From the NCBI GenBank assembly GCA_963667195.1, contig OY762962.1:2728001-2792000 (forward strand): DNA of 64,000 nucleotides. Reading direction: 5' to 3'. Under the pieces are notes generated by a model. It saw only the letters and a program-made list of their open reading frames with translations. It did no database searches and was not told the DNA's origin. Made by a program: the position numbers and the translations under genes. Source of the DNA: UBA7703 sp963667195 (GTDB taxonomy: Bacteria; Bacillota; Clostridia; Christensenellales; CAG-138). Shown one piece after another: positions 18,591 through 27,556 of this stretch (the first letter of the stretch is position 1; each line of letters starts with the position of its first letter).

Positions 18591-19466
18591 TTACTCGATG
18601 TTTTGCACCTGTTCGCGAATCTTTTCGATCTCCGCTTTGCCGGTGAGCACGAGCTTTGTCAGCTCACCGTCGTTGGCCTTGGAGCCGATGGTGTTGAATT
18701 CGCGGTTCATCTCCTGCACCACGAAGTCAAGCTTTCGTCCGGCGGGTTCGGGATCGACAAGCAGGCTTCTCAGCTGCGCAATGTGGCTGTGCAGGCGGGA
18801 GATTTCCTCGTCGATGCTCGCCTTGTCCGCAAAGAGCGCAACCTCGGTCGCGAGCCTCGCGCGGTCTACTTCCACGTTACCCAGCAGCGCCGTGATGCGT
18901 TCGTTGAGCTTGACGCGATATTCCTCCACGACGATTGGCGCGCGCACCGCAATCTGGTTGGTGAGTGATTCTACCGTGTCCGCGCAGTTGCTCAGGTAAA
19001 CGCCGAGGCGTTCGCCTTCCTGCTTGCGCATCACGAGGAGATTGTCGATCGCGCCTGAGATGGACGCGTTCAGCAGCGCAAGAAGAGCGTCGTTGTCCTC
19101 GTCCGTCTCGCGAACGTTGGAAACGTCCGGCAGGCGCAGTGCCGCAGTGAGGGAGAGATCGTCTCTCAGCGCGAGGGTCTCGTTTGCCTGCCTTGCCGCC
19201 GCGACAAACGCCGCGAGCAGGGGCACGTCGATTTCAACCGCTCTTGCGTCGCTGCGGAGGTTGCGATAGTTCACAAACACGTCCACATGTCCGCGCGAAA
19301 GGCGGGCGGAGAGTGCGGAACGGATCGGATCTTCCAAAAACGAAAGGTGACGGGGCAGACGCATGCCGACATCGAGATAGCGGTGGTTGACGCTTTTGAG
19401 CTCAACCGTCATTTCGCGCCCGTCCGTGGACGCGCTTCCTTTGCCGTAACCTGTCATGCTGTACAT
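18591..19466 (-). CDS. yicC: YicC family endoribonuclease
   Basis: A 291-residue YicC-like protein. It has the conserved N-terminus MYSMTGYGKG, KSVNHRYLDVGMRLPR, and the DUF1732 C-terminal half with LDFVVQEMNREFNTIGSKAND. E. coli YicC is reported to act in RNA turnover as an endoribonuclease. I choose ATG 19466 over 19490 because GGGGGTGA lies just upstream and the family starts at MYSMTG. First gene of the yicC-remA-gmk-rpoZ-priA-ABC operon. Confidence 0.92.
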   Translation of the reverse strand: MYSMTGYGKGSASTDGREMTVELKSVNHRYLDVGMRLPRHLSFLEDPIRSALSARLSRGHVDVFVNYRNLRSDARAVEIDVPLLAAFVAAARQANETLALRDDLSLTAALRLPDVSNVRETDEDNDALLALLNASISGAIDNLLVMRKQEGERLGVYLSNCADTVESLTNQIAVRAPIVVEEYRVKLNERITALLGNVEVDRARLATEVALFADKASIDEEISRLHSHIAQLRSLLVDPEPAGRKLDFVVQEMNREFNTIGSKANDGELTKLVLTGKAEIEKIREQVQNIE

Positions 19467-19496
19467 CTTTTTGTCACCCCCAAGTCGCAATTATAA

Positions 19497-19525
19497 ATTA
19501 TAGCATGTGATGGAGCATCACACAA
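19497..19525 (-). promoter_or_regulatory. Promoter of the yicC operon with palindrome in the spacer
   Basis: Minus strand: TTGTGT (-35, 19525-19520), 17-bp spacer, TATAAT (-10, 19502-19497). The spacer and the end of the -35 box contain a perfect inverted repeat, TGTGATG-GAG-CATCACA (19506-19522), a possible operator. Confidence 0.7.
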
Positions 19526-19603
19526 GCGTTAAGAACGAACAGAATCGCAACATGCTCCATTCTTGCTTGATTGTGCGAGACTTTTGCAACATGATATACG
19601 CGA

Positions 19604-20578
19604 TTATTCCCGCGCATAGAGCCGGTAAAGCTCGTCCGCATGCGGTTCTTCCAGCGGCGAACCATCGACAAAACTTTCGCTTCCCGCGATTGCGCGGCCG
19701 ATGACTGCGGCGGGTATGCTTTGCGTTTGCAGCGCATCCACGAGCTTCTCGCCATCCTCACATGCAATCAGCAGGCTGCCGCTGCCGATGAGGCGCAGGG
19801 GATCGAGCGAGAGCGCTTCGCAGAGCGCGCGCGTCTCCTCCCGCACCGGAATCTTCGAGGTATCGATCGCAACCGCGCACTTGTTTGCAAAGCCGAGCTC
19901 CCAACTCGCGCCGAGAACGCCGCCCTCGGTCACGTCGTGCATGGCGACGGCTCCAACCTGCATCGCAATCCTGCTCTCGGCGACGATGCTCAGCTTGCCG
20001 GCAAGAGACCGCGCGGCGTCGAGCATAGCCGCAGGAACGGAGGAGAGACGGTCGGCAAAATCTTCCGCGAGGATGGCCGTACCCTCCACGGCGGCATATT
20101 TCGTCATCACGATGTCGTCGCCCGCTCGCATGCCGCGCAGCACTTGATGCCGCGGCTGACGGGCGATGACCGTCGCGTTCGTGACCGCGCGGGTGACTGC
20201 GTCCGTGACCTCGGTGTGTCCGCCGAGGATGTCGACGTTGGCAAACTGCGCCGCGGAGGAGAGATCGTCCGCAATGCGCGAGATCTGCTCCATGGTGCCG
20301 GTCGGCGGCATGAGCAACGTCACGAGCAGACCCACCGGCTCCGCGCCGGCGGCTGCCGCGTCGTTGCAGCTCACGTGGACGGTGAGCCTGCCCAGATGCG
20401 CCACGCTTGCGGAGGTGATGGGGTCGCAGCTCAACACAAGCAGGTCGCTGTCCAGGTCGACCACCGCGCAATCCTGCCCGATGGTGGGCGTGGAAAGGGA
20501 CTCCGCTCGCACACGGCGGAATTTTTTGAGTACCAGACGATCCAGATCGTCATTGTCGAGTTTTCCGAGTCTAAGCAT
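19604..20578 (-). CDS. AIR synthase-related protein (HypE/ThiL/PurM-like)
   Basis: A 324-residue ATP-binding enzyme of the PurM/HypE superfamily. An N-terminal domain has IGQDCAVVDL and the phosphate-binding ILGGHTEVTDAVTR, and a C-terminal domain has HDVTEGGVLGASWELG, a typical glycine-rich motif of the family. It resembles HypE-like proteins, but the CGC-type C-terminal Cys of true HypE is absent, so a hydrogenase role is not supported. ATG 20578 overlaps ligA by 8 bases; a TTG at 20596 is an alternative start. The reaction is unknown. Confidence 0.8.
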   Translation of the reverse strand: MLRLGKLDNDDLDRLVLKKFRRVRAESLSTPTIGQDCAVVDLDSDLLVLSCDPITSASVAHLGRLTVHVSCNDAAAAGAEPVGLLVTLLMPPTGTMEQISRIADDLSSAAQFANVDILGGHTEVTDAVTRAVTNATVIARQPRHQVLRGMRAGDDIVMTKYAAVEGTAILAEDFADRLSSVPAAMLDAARSLAGKLSIVAESRIAMQVGAVAMHDVTEGGVLGASWELGFANKCAVAIDTSKIPVREETRALCEALSLDPLRLIGSGSLLIACEDGEKLVDALQTQSIPAAVIGRAIAGSESFVDGSPLEEPHADELYRLYARE

Positions 20579-22592
20579 GTGTTCTTCTATCTCCAAGTTT
20601 TTGTTTAAACAATGTAACTGCGCCCTCTTCGCGCGGGGACGCGCCGATCAACGCGAGGAATTCTGCCTCGGTCAAGAGCGGAATGCCGAGCTCGCGCGCT
20701 TTGTCGAGCTTGCTACCCGCGCTCTCGCCGTAGAGCACATAGTCGGTCTTCTTGCTGACGCTGCCCGCAGCATTTGCGCCATTTTGCTCGATGAGTGCTT
20801 CCGCCTCTCTGCGGCCAAGCGTCGGCAGAGTGCCCGTGACCACGATGGTTTTGCCCGCGATGGGGGAAGCCGTGTTCGCCGCCTGTTCGCTCTGCGGAGA
20901 AACGCCGTAGGCAAGCAACTGATCGATCTGTGCGGAGATATTACTATCCCCAAAGAACGAGAGGATGCTTTCTGCGACGATGCCGCCTACGTCGGGAATC
21001 GCGAGGAGCTCTTCCCGCGTCGCTGCACGAACTGCACTCAATGTACCAAAGCGCTTGGAGAGATCCTTCGCGGTCTTGCTGCCGACGTTCGGGATGCCGA
21101 GTGCGAAGAGAAACGCACTCAGCGGCCTCGTCTTGCTTTTTTCGATGGCGTCCAGCAGGTTTTGCGCCTTCTTGTTGCCGAATCTGTCCAGCGCGACGAG
21201 CTGCTCTTTGTCCAGCGCGTAGAGCTCCGGAATCGAGGTGACGCCAAGCGCCTCAATGAACTGCTCGGCGGTCTTGTCGCTAAAGCTTTCGATGTCCATC
21301 GCGTCGCGTGAGGCGTAGTGTGCCAATCGCAGCGTAATCTGCGCGCGGCAGGAGAGGGAGTTGGTGCAAAAGAGGTGCGCGCCGTTTTCCTCGACATGCG
21401 CGCCGCAAACGGGGCATCGCGTGGGCTTTTGAATCACGTCCGTCGCGGTGTCGTCCGGCACGGCGCCGAGGATTTCGGGGATCACGTCGTTGCTCCTGCG
21501 AATGAATACCTTGCTGCCGATCTTCACGCGCTTGCGCTGAATGTCGTCGTAGTTGTTGAGCGTTGCGCGCTGAATCGTCGCGCCCGCGAGCTCGACGGGG
21601 CTTAAGTGCGCAAGCGGTGTGAGCTTGCCCGTTCTGCCGACTTCCCAGGTGACTTCCTCCACGATGGAGGTCGTCTCCTCGGCGGCGAACTTATACGCCA
21701 TCGCCCAGCGCGGGAACTTTTCCGTCGCGCCGAGGAATTCGCGCAGGGCAAAGTCGGTCACCTTGATGACCATGCCGTCGATGAGGAAATCGAGTTTGCC
21801 GCGTGTCTGCTCCGCGAGGTCGATCTCGCGCTTGAGCGCCTCCGCGGTGGTGCAATAGCGGATAAACGGGCTGACAGGGAAGCCGTTTTCGGCGAGGAAC
21901 GCAAGCATCTCGCGCTGATTGGTCAGCTCTTTTCCTTCGATGTAGCCGACATTATAACAGAAGAGATCGAGTTTTCTAGAAGCGGTCACCTTGGGATCGA
22001 GATTTCGCAGCGCGCCCGCCGCCGCGTTTCGCGCGTTTTTCAGCGGCTCGTCGACGGACTTATTGAGCTCTTCCAGCACGGAGAGGCGCATGATGCATTC
22101 GCCCTGCACCTCCATTTTTCCCTTGAACGGGATTGTGCGCGGAATCGAGCGGATGGTAAGCAGCTGTTCGTAAACGCCGTCTCCGGTGACGCCGTTGCCG
22201 CGCGTCGCGCCCTGCACAAACCTGCCGTTGTCGTAGGTGAGGCAGACGGTCAGGCCGTCAAACTTGTATTCCAGCCCGAACTCCACGGACTTTCCGTCGG
22301 CGGCGCGGATCGCGCGGTTTGCCCAGTCGGCAAGCGCTTCTTCCGTTCGCACTTTGTCGAGGCTATAGAGCCTGCGGATGTGCGTGTGCGGCAGAAACGC
22401 GCCTGCGGAAGCGCCGACGCGAACGGTCGGGGAACCGGGCAGCACGAAACCGCTCTCCTGCTCCAGAAAAACCAGCTCGTCATAGAGCGCGTCATATTCC
22501 GCGTCCGAAATCACGGGCGCGTCGGTATCGTAATAAGCCTCGGCATAGCGCGCGAGCTGCTGCGTGAGTTCTTCCTGCCGGGTCATCATCAT
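20571..22592 (-). CDS. ligA: NAD-dependent DNA ligase
   Basis: Seals nicks during replication and repair, using NAD+ as adenylate donor. The 673-residue protein has the N-terminal Ia domain, the adenylation motif EYKFDGL with Lys110, an OB fold, a four-Cys zinc finger (CPVCGAH with CTNSLSC), helix-hairpin-helix repeats and a C-terminal BRCT domain (about 590-660). Three consecutive Met codons sit behind GGGAGG, so the exact start could shift by one or two codons. It follows pcrA by 19 bases, a conserved pair. Confidence 0.97.
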   Translation of the reverse strand: MMMTRQEELTQQLARYAEAYYDTDAPVISDAEYDALYDELVFLEQESGFVLPGSPTVRVGASAGAFLPHTHIRRLYSLDKVRTEEALADWANRAIRAADGKSVEFGLEYKFDGLTVCLTYDNGRFVQGATRGNGVTGDGVYEQLLTIRSIPRTIPFKGKMEVQGECIMRLSVLEELNKSVDEPLKNARNAAAGALRNLDPKVTASRKLDLFCYNVGYIEGKELTNQREMLAFLAENGFPVSPFIRYCTTAEALKREIDLAEQTRGKLDFLIDGMVIKVTDFALREFLGATEKFPRWAMAYKFAAEETTSIVEEVTWEVGRTGKLTPLAHLSPVELAGATIQRATLNNYDDIQRKRVKIGSKVFIRRSNDVIPEILGAVPDDTATDVIQKPTRCPVCGAHVEENGAHLFCTNSLSCRAQITLRLAHYASRDAMDIESFSDKTAEQFIEALGVTSIPELYALDKEQLVALDRFGNKKAQNLLDAIEKSKTRPLSAFLFALGIPNVGSKTAKDLSKRFGTLSAVRAATREELLAIPDVGGIVAESILSFFGDSNISAQIDQLLAYGVSPQSEQAANTASPIAGKTIVVTGTLPTLGRREAEALIEQNGANAAGSVSKKTDYVLYGESAGSKLDKARELGIPLLTEAEFLALIGASPREEGAVTLFKQKLGDRRTHA

Positions 22593-22611
22593 TCGCCTCC
22601 CGCGTATTTGG

Positions 22612-24846
22612 TCAGTCCTTGATTACTTCAATCGGCGCGAAGCCTGCCGCAAATTTTTTATTTGCGCCGCTGTCAAACGCGATCTCAACGATGGACGACG
22701 CACCCGCGCCGTTGACCGCGAGCACCGTGCCGTCGCCAAACGCCTTGTGGCGCACGCGCTGTCCGGGCGTGTAGGTGACGTCTATCGGCGTGGACTTCGG
22801 TTCGGGCTTTGCCTGCTCGCGCTGGATCGCGCTCTGCGCGCCGCTGCTCTTGAGGGAGTGCACGGAGATGCCAAACGCCTGCTGCGGCGGTGCGCTCTTG
22901 AGCACCGGCTGCTGCTTTGGCGCGGGCTTTGCCTCGGCGGGCAGCGCCGCCTCCAGCTCGGTCAAAAAGCGGGATGGCATCGCGGGCGTAATCTTGCCGT
23001 AGAGCATGCGCTGCTTGGCGGAGGAGAGATAGAGCTTTTGCCGCGCGCGCGTGATGCCGACATAGCAGAGCCTGCGCTCTTCTTCGAGTTTATCCGGCTC
23101 GTAGATGCTCTGCATGGTGGGAAAGAGTCCATCCTCCAAACCGCAAAGGAACACGACAGGGAATTCCAAGCCTTTCGCGCTGTGCAGCGTCATCATCGAG
23201 ACGCGCCCGTTTTCATCGCCCATCGCGTCCGTCGCGGAAAAGAGTGCGACGTTTTCGAGGAAAGCGGAGAGCACGTCCACCTTGGTTTCGTCCATCGACT
23301 CCGTAAATTCGCGGATGTAGCCCACGAATTCCTTGACGATGTCCGCGCGGGCTTCGTAATTCTCCTTGCGATCCGCCTGCAGATATGCGTCGTAGCCGAT
23401 GACCTGCAGCAGGTATTCCACCACGTCAGGGAACGACTTCACGCCGAACTGCATGTATACGTCCGAGAGAATCTCCGCGAACGCGACGAATTTTTCGCGT
23501 GCGGCTTTGGCGAGATCGCCGTCCTTGAGCTGCATGATCGCGTGCAGCAGCGGCTGTGTGCGCGCACTTGCAAACGCTTGCAGCGCATCGACGGATGTGT
23601 CTCCGATGCCGCGGCGGGGGACGTTGATCACGCGTAAAAACGCCACGTCGTCCGCGGAGTTTTGCAGCAATCGCAGATACGCCACGATGTCCTTGACCTC
23701 CGCGCGCTGGAAGAACGAAAGTCCGCCATAGACGCGGTAGGGGATATCGTAGCTTTGCAGATACATTTCAATCACGCGGCTCTGCGCATGCGTGCGGTAG
23801 AGAATCGCGTAGTCGTCATACCGCCTATCGCCGTAGCGCGCGCCTTCGAGAATCCGGTTTGCGATGCGGTTGGCTTCGTCGCGCTCGTCCATCGTCTCGT
23901 AAACGTCGATGGGTTCGCCGCCTTTGATCTGCGTCCAAAGCTCCTTTTTCTTACGGGAACGGTTGTTGGAGATCACGATATTTGCGGCGTTTAAGATGAC
24001 CTCGGTCGAGCGGTAGTTTTGCTCAAGGCGGATCACAGCCGCACCGGGAAAGTCCTTTTCAAACTCCAAGATATTGCGGATATCCGCACCGCGCCAGCCG
24101 TAGATGCTCTGGTCGTCGTCGCCAACCACGCAGAGGTTGCGGTGCTCGCTCGCGAGCTTCTTCACGATATGATACTGCACAAGGTTCGTGTCCTGATACT
24201 CGTCCACGAGGATATAGCGAAACTTCCTGCGGTATTTATCCAGCACCTCGGGAAACTGCTCAAAGAGGCGCATCACCATCAGGAGCAGATCGTCAAAGTC
24301 CAGCGCGTTACACTGTTTGAGCTGCTTTTGATACGCCTGATACGCCGCGACGACCTCTTTTGGCGCGTAGCCATCGTGGAGGTATTGGAGCGCATCGAGG
24401 CTCTGGTTCTTCGCCTCGGAGATGCGGCTACTTAGATCGCGAGGCGTAAACACTTTCTCGTTGAGATTGAGATCGCGGATGATCTTCTTGAGCAGGGACT
24501 GCTGATCCGCGTCGTCATAGATCACAAACGTGCGCTCATAGCCCAGCTGCTCAATCTCGCTGCGCAGAATACGCGCGCAGCAGGCGTGGAACGTCATGAC
24601 CCACATGTCGTTGACACCGGAGCCAAGGAGGTTGCCGACGCGCTCCCGCATTTCACCCGCGGCTTTATTCGTAAACGTAAGAGCAAGGATGCTCCAGGGA
24701 GCCACTCCCTTTTCCTGAATGAGATAGGCGATGCGGTGCGTGAGCACGCGCGTTTTTCCGCTGCCCGCGCCCGCGAGAACGAGAAGCGGCCCTTCGGTCG
24801 TCTCTACCGCTTCGCGTTGTCTGTCGTTGAGAATCGAAAGATCCAT
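22612..24846 (-). CDS. pcrA: ATP-dependent DNA helicase PcrA/UvrD
   Basis: Superfamily 1A 3'-5' helicase used in repair and in clearing transcription-replication conflicts. The 744-residue protein starts LNDRQREAVETTEGPLLVLA and has Walker A AGAGSGKT, VDEYQDTN, GDDDQSIYGWRGAD, the EQNYRST motif and MTLHSAKGLEF. After a Pro/Ala/Gln-rich linker a C-terminal Tudor-like domain (VTYTPGQRVRHKAFGDGTV onward) binds RNA polymerase in B. subtilis PcrA. GGGGGA precedes the ATG. Confidence 0.97.
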   Translation of the reverse strand: MDLSILNDRQREAVETTEGPLLVLAGAGSGKTRVLTHRIAYLIQEKGVAPWSILALTFTNKAAGEMRERVGNLLGSGVNDMWVMTFHACCARILRSEIEQLGYERTFVIYDDADQQSLLKKIIRDLNLNEKVFTPRDLSSRISEAKNQSLDALQYLHDGYAPKEVVAAYQAYQKQLKQCNALDFDDLLLMVMRLFEQFPEVLDKYRRKFRYILVDEYQDTNLVQYHIVKKLASEHRNLCVVGDDDQSIYGWRGADIRNILEFEKDFPGAAVIRLEQNYRSTEVILNAANIVISNNRSRKKKELWTQIKGGEPIDVYETMDERDEANRIANRILEGARYGDRRYDDYAILYRTHAQSRVIEMYLQSYDIPYRVYGGLSFFQRAEVKDIVAYLRLLQNSADDVAFLRVINVPRRGIGDTSVDALQAFASARTQPLLHAIMQLKDGDLAKAAREKFVAFAEILSDVYMQFGVKSFPDVVEYLLQVIGYDAYLQADRKENYEARADIVKEFVGYIREFTESMDETKVDVLSAFLENVALFSATDAMGDENGRVSMMTLHSAKGLEFPVVFLCGLEDGLFPTMQSIYEPDKLEEERRLCYVGITRARQKLYLSSAKQRMLYGKITPAMPSRFLTELEAALPAEAKPAPKQQPVLKSAPPQQAFGISVHSLKSSGAQSAIQREQAKPEPKSTPIDVTYTPGQRVRHKAFGDGTVLAVNGAGASSIVEIAFDSGANKKFAAGFAPIEVIKD

Positions 24847-24873
24847 GCTGTTCCCCCATAAGCTATTCGAATT

Positions 24874-24882
24874 ATTATATCA
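24874..24882 (-). promoter_or_regulatory. Extended -10 promoter of pcrA-ligA
   Basis: The minus strand reads TGATATAAT, a perfect extended -10, 27 bases before the pcrA ATG. No good -35 box is seen at 17 bp, as is usual for extended -10 promoters. Confidence 0.7.
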
Positions 24883-24959
24883 TAGCCCGGTGGTCGCATA
24901 ACACCCGCTGACGCGAAAAAACGAAAAAAATAAGAACAAGCGTTTGTATGCTCTTTTTC

Positions 24960-24988
24960 TTTACGCAATGGCCAATCTCTGCTATAAT
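24960..24988 (+). promoter_or_regulatory. Promoter of rdgB, start codon at the expected +1
   Basis: TTTACG (24960-24965), 17-bp spacer, TATAAT (24983-24988), then six bases and the ATG at 24995. The expected transcription start coincides with the start codon. Confidence 0.75.
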
Positions 24989-24994
24989 CTGCCC

Positions 24995-25591
24995 ATGAAA
25001 TTGATTCTAGCCACCAACAATGCGCACAAGATGCGCGAAATTTTTGAAATTCTCGGCGCGGAGTTTCCGGATATGGTCACGCTCAAACAGGCGGGACTGG
25101 AAATCGACGTCGAAGAAGACGGAAGCACATTCGCCGAAAACGCGATCAAGAAGGCGGAAGAGGTACTGAAGTTTTCCGGCTATCCCGCGGCGCTTGCCGA
25201 CGACAGCGGGCTGATTGTGGACGAACTCGGGGGAGCTCCCGGCGTCTACAGCGCGAGATATGCGGGCGAAGGACACAACGACGCGGACAACAACGCAAAG
25301 CTCATGCGCGATATGGCGGGCGTCCCGACCGAGCGGCGCACCTGCCGGTTTGCCTCCGCCGTCGCGCTCGCGCGCGAAGGCAAAGAGACCATCTACGTGA
25401 TGGGCTATGCGGAAGGGATTCTGCTCACCGAAGCGCGAGGTAGCAACGGCTTTGGCTACGATTCGTACTTCTTTTATCCGCCGTTTGGCAAATCGTTTGC
25501 TGAGCTTTCCGCAGAGGAAAAGAATTCCGTCAGCCACAGGAAGCACGCGCTGGAAGCGCTGTTGGAAGTCTTGAGGCAGGAGAAGGTATGA
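24995..25591 (+). CDS. rdgB: XTP/dITP diphosphatase (RdgB/HAM1)
   Basis: Hydrolyses non-canonical purine nucleotides (ITP, dITP, XTP) to monophosphates and pyrophosphate, keeping them out of nucleic acids. The 198-residue protein begins LILATNNAHKMREI and has YPAALADDSGLIVDELGGAPGVYSARYAG in pieces around residues 64-92, and a GSNGFGYDSYF substrate loop. The start at 24995 matches the family N-terminus; no Shine-Dalgarno sequence is present, and the -10 box is 6 bases upstream, so the mRNA may be leaderless. It overlaps the next gene by 4 bases. Confidence 0.95.
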   Translation: MKLILATNNAHKMREIFEILGAEFPDMVTLKQAGLEIDVEEDGSTFAENAIKKAEEVLKFSGYPAALADDSGLIVDELGGAPGVYSARYAGEGHNDADNNAKLMRDMAGVPTERRTCRFASAVALAREGKETIYVMGYAEGILLTEARGSNGFGYDSYFFYPPFGKSFAELSAEEKNSVSHRKHALEALLEVLRQEKV

Positions 25592-26061
25592 AGCGCATCG
25601 CGGTGTTTGCGGATTCGCACAACATGTTTTCGCGCCTGCCGCTTGCCGTCGAAAAGCTCGGCAAGGTGGACATGCACTTTCATTTGGGCGATTTTGCGAT
25701 CGACGCGGAGCGGATCGCGGCGGAGCTTGGCGACGTGCCGTACTTTTCCGTGAAGGGCAACAACGACACGGGCAGCGTCTATCCGCGCATGCGGATCGAG
25801 CGCGTGGAGGATGTCTGGATCATGCTGGTGCACGGAGACGCGTATTACAATCTCTACCAGATGATCAATCTCGCTCGCGACAACCACTGCGGCGCGCTGC
25901 TCTTCGGACACACGCACGAGCCGCTGTTGCAGGCGGACGGCGAAATCCTGATCGTGAACCCCGGCAGCATCTCGCTGCCTCGGCGCGGCAGCAAGCCTTC
26001 CTGCGCATTGCTGGAAGTGGAAGGCAAAGACATCAACGTCAAGATGCTTCCGCTCACATAA
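25588..26061 (+). CDS. YfcE/MJ0936-type metallophosphoesterase
   Basis: A 157-residue calcineurin-like phosphodiesterase. The metal-binding motifs are in order: FADSHNM (D-x-H), LGDFAID (GD), KGNNDTG (GNxD), VHGDAY and FGHTHEP. Family members cleave model phosphodiesters, but the physiological substrate is generally unknown. It overlaps rdgB by 4 bases, with AGGAGAAGG before the ATG; this pairing is common in Firmicutes. Confidence 0.93.
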   Translation: MKRIAVFADSHNMFSRLPLAVEKLGKVDMHFHLGDFAIDAERIAAELGDVPYFSVKGNNDTGSVYPRMRIERVEDVWIMLVHGDAYYNLYQMINLARDNHCGALLFGHTHEPLLQADGEILIVNPGSISLPRRGSKPSCALLEVEGKDINVKMLPLT

Positions 26062-26080
26062 GGCAATCAACGCAAATAAA

Positions 26081-26108
26081 AAACCTCTCGCAGTATTGCG
26101 GGAGGTTT
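26081..26108. terminator. Bidirectional intrinsic terminator
   Basis: A twelve-base stem with one G-T wobble (AAACCTCTCGCA / TGCGGGAGGTTT), loop GTAT, flanked by A- and T-rich runs, between the convergent phosphodiesterase gene and scpB. Confidence 0.9.
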
Positions 26109-26129
26109 GCTTTTTCTTTATAAAGCGAA

Positions 26130-26723
26130 TTATACCACCGGAATCTCTTCGGAGCTGTCCTCCAGAATTTCCTGCGAATAATATGGAAAATTCGGCATCT
26201 CTTCCAGCGCGTGAATGCCAAACTGGCGCAGGAACTTGTCCGTGGTGCCAAACAGAGTCGGGTGACCGACGACATCTTTGCGACCGACCTCGACGATGAG
26301 CCCGAGCTTTTGCAGCTGTGTCACCGCATAGTCGCAACGGACGCCGCGCACACGCTCGACATCCGAGCGGGTCACGGGCTGGCGGTAGGCGATCACAGCG
26401 AGCGTTTCGAGCAGAGACTGGGAAACGTTCTTGGTCTCGTCAGGATTGACGAGCTTCTTGACGTCCTCGATGTAAGAGCGGTTGCTGACGAGCTGCGCCG
26501 TGTCCGCGGTGACGAGCAGCTGCACGCCGCGTTCATTCACGCGATAAGCGTATTCCATCTCGGAGAGCAGCGTTCGCGTCTTGGGTGTCGGGAGATCGAG
26601 TACGCGCGCAAGCTCCGCAATCGCGACCGGATCGCCTGCTACAAACAGCATGCATTCGATTCGATTCCGCAGCGTCAGCTCGCTGATTTTCTCTTCCGGT
26701 TTTTCTTCTCTTCGTTCTTCCAT
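26130..26723 (-). CDS. scpB: Segregation and condensation protein B
   Basis: Winged-helix kleisin-interacting subunit of the SMC-ScpAB condensin. The 197-residue protein has the two tandem winged helices of the family, with ECMLFVAGDPVAIAELARV at the start and LETLAVIAYRQPVTRSDVE followed by RGVRCD in the second. The C-terminus is acidic and variable. It is preceded by scpA with a 14-base gap. Confidence 0.96.
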   Translation of the reverse strand: MEERREEKPEEKISELTLRNRIECMLFVAGDPVAIAELARVLDLPTPKTRTLLSEMEYAYRVNERGVQLLVTADTAQLVSNRSYIEDVKKLVNPDETKNVSQSLLETLAVIAYRQPVTRSDVERVRGVRCDYAVTQLQKLGLIVEVGRKDVVGHPTLFGTTDKFLRQFGIHALEEMPNFPYYSQEILEDSSEEIPVV

Positions 26724-26737
26724 CGTATCCTCAAATA

Positions 26738-27502
26738 TTATTCTTCCGACTCGTCCATGTACTCGTAGTTGTCGTCGTCCAGCAGGAGCTTGTCCGCGCT
26801 GATGCGGATCGGCGCAAACGGCGCTTTCTGCTTGAGCAGGATTTCTCCACGCGCGATCATTTCGAGCAGCGCCATAAACGTCGCGATGATCTCCATGCGC
26901 TCGGCATCTTCCGAAAACAGCTCCTCAAACGAGATCGCGTGCTTTTCCAATAGGACCGAGCGGATCTTTGCGGTCTGTGTGCGCACGGTGTACCGGTCCG
27001 GGTTGACGTGCTGGGAGCGGATGACCTCCGGCGCGTCTTTTTTTCGCGCCAGCATCTCTAAGAAAGCGGCAAATAGTCCGTCCATGGTCGCGCCGTCCAG
27101 CTCCACTTCCTTAGGTGGAAGGGGAATATCCTCCGGCAGGCGCACACAGCTGTTTTTCGCGTCCTCAAACAGGGACTTGAGCTGTTCGCTGGCTTCCTTA
27201 AACGCTTTGTAGTCGCGCAGTTGACGAATCAGCAGCGTCTCCGGGTCTTCCTCCGCTTCGTCTTCCTTCGGCGGGCGGGGCAGGAGCTGGCGGCTCTTGA
27301 TGTAGAGTAGCGTTGCCGCCATCGAGAGGAACTCGCTTGCAGTATCCATATCCAGCTCGTCCAGTTGATCCATATACAAAAGATACTGCGCGGTGATCTC
27401 GGAGACGAAGATGTCCTTGACGTCCACCTCAGCTTCTTCGATCAAATGCAGCAGCAGGTCGAGAGGACCTTCAAACTGTTGTAGCGAAACGGTATATGGC
27501 AT
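26738..27502 (-). CDS. scpA: Segregation and condensation protein A (kleisin)
   Basis: Kleisin subunit that bridges SMC heads. The 254-residue protein starts with FEGPLDLLLHLIEEAEVDV, the classic ScpA N-terminal motif, followed by DMDTASEFLSMAATLLYIKSR. The C-terminal winged helix (about residues 180-240) contacts SMC. It stands in a conserved M50 protease-scpA-scpB order. Confidence 0.96.
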   Translation of the reverse strand: MPYTVSLQQFEGPLDLLLHLIEEAEVDVKDIFVSEITAQYLLYMDQLDELDMDTASEFLSMAATLLYIKSRQLLPRPPKEDEAEEDPETLLIRQLRDYKAFKEASEQLKSLFEDAKNSCVRLPEDIPLPPKEVELDGATMDGLFAAFLEMLARKKDAPEVIRSQHVNPDRYTVRTQTAKIRSVLLEKHAISFEELFSEDAERMEIIATFMALLEMIARGEILLKQKAPFAPIRISADKLLLDDDNYEYMDESEE

Positions 27503-27556
27503 GCGTGTTCCTTCGTCGGTTACTAGTTTGACGGAAGCAGTTCCGGCTATGCGGGA

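Noticed and set aside
19604..20578. Calling the AIR-synthase-like protein HypE
   Set aside because: The C-terminal cysteine needed by HypE is missing and no hyp genes are nearby; kept as a superfamily call only.
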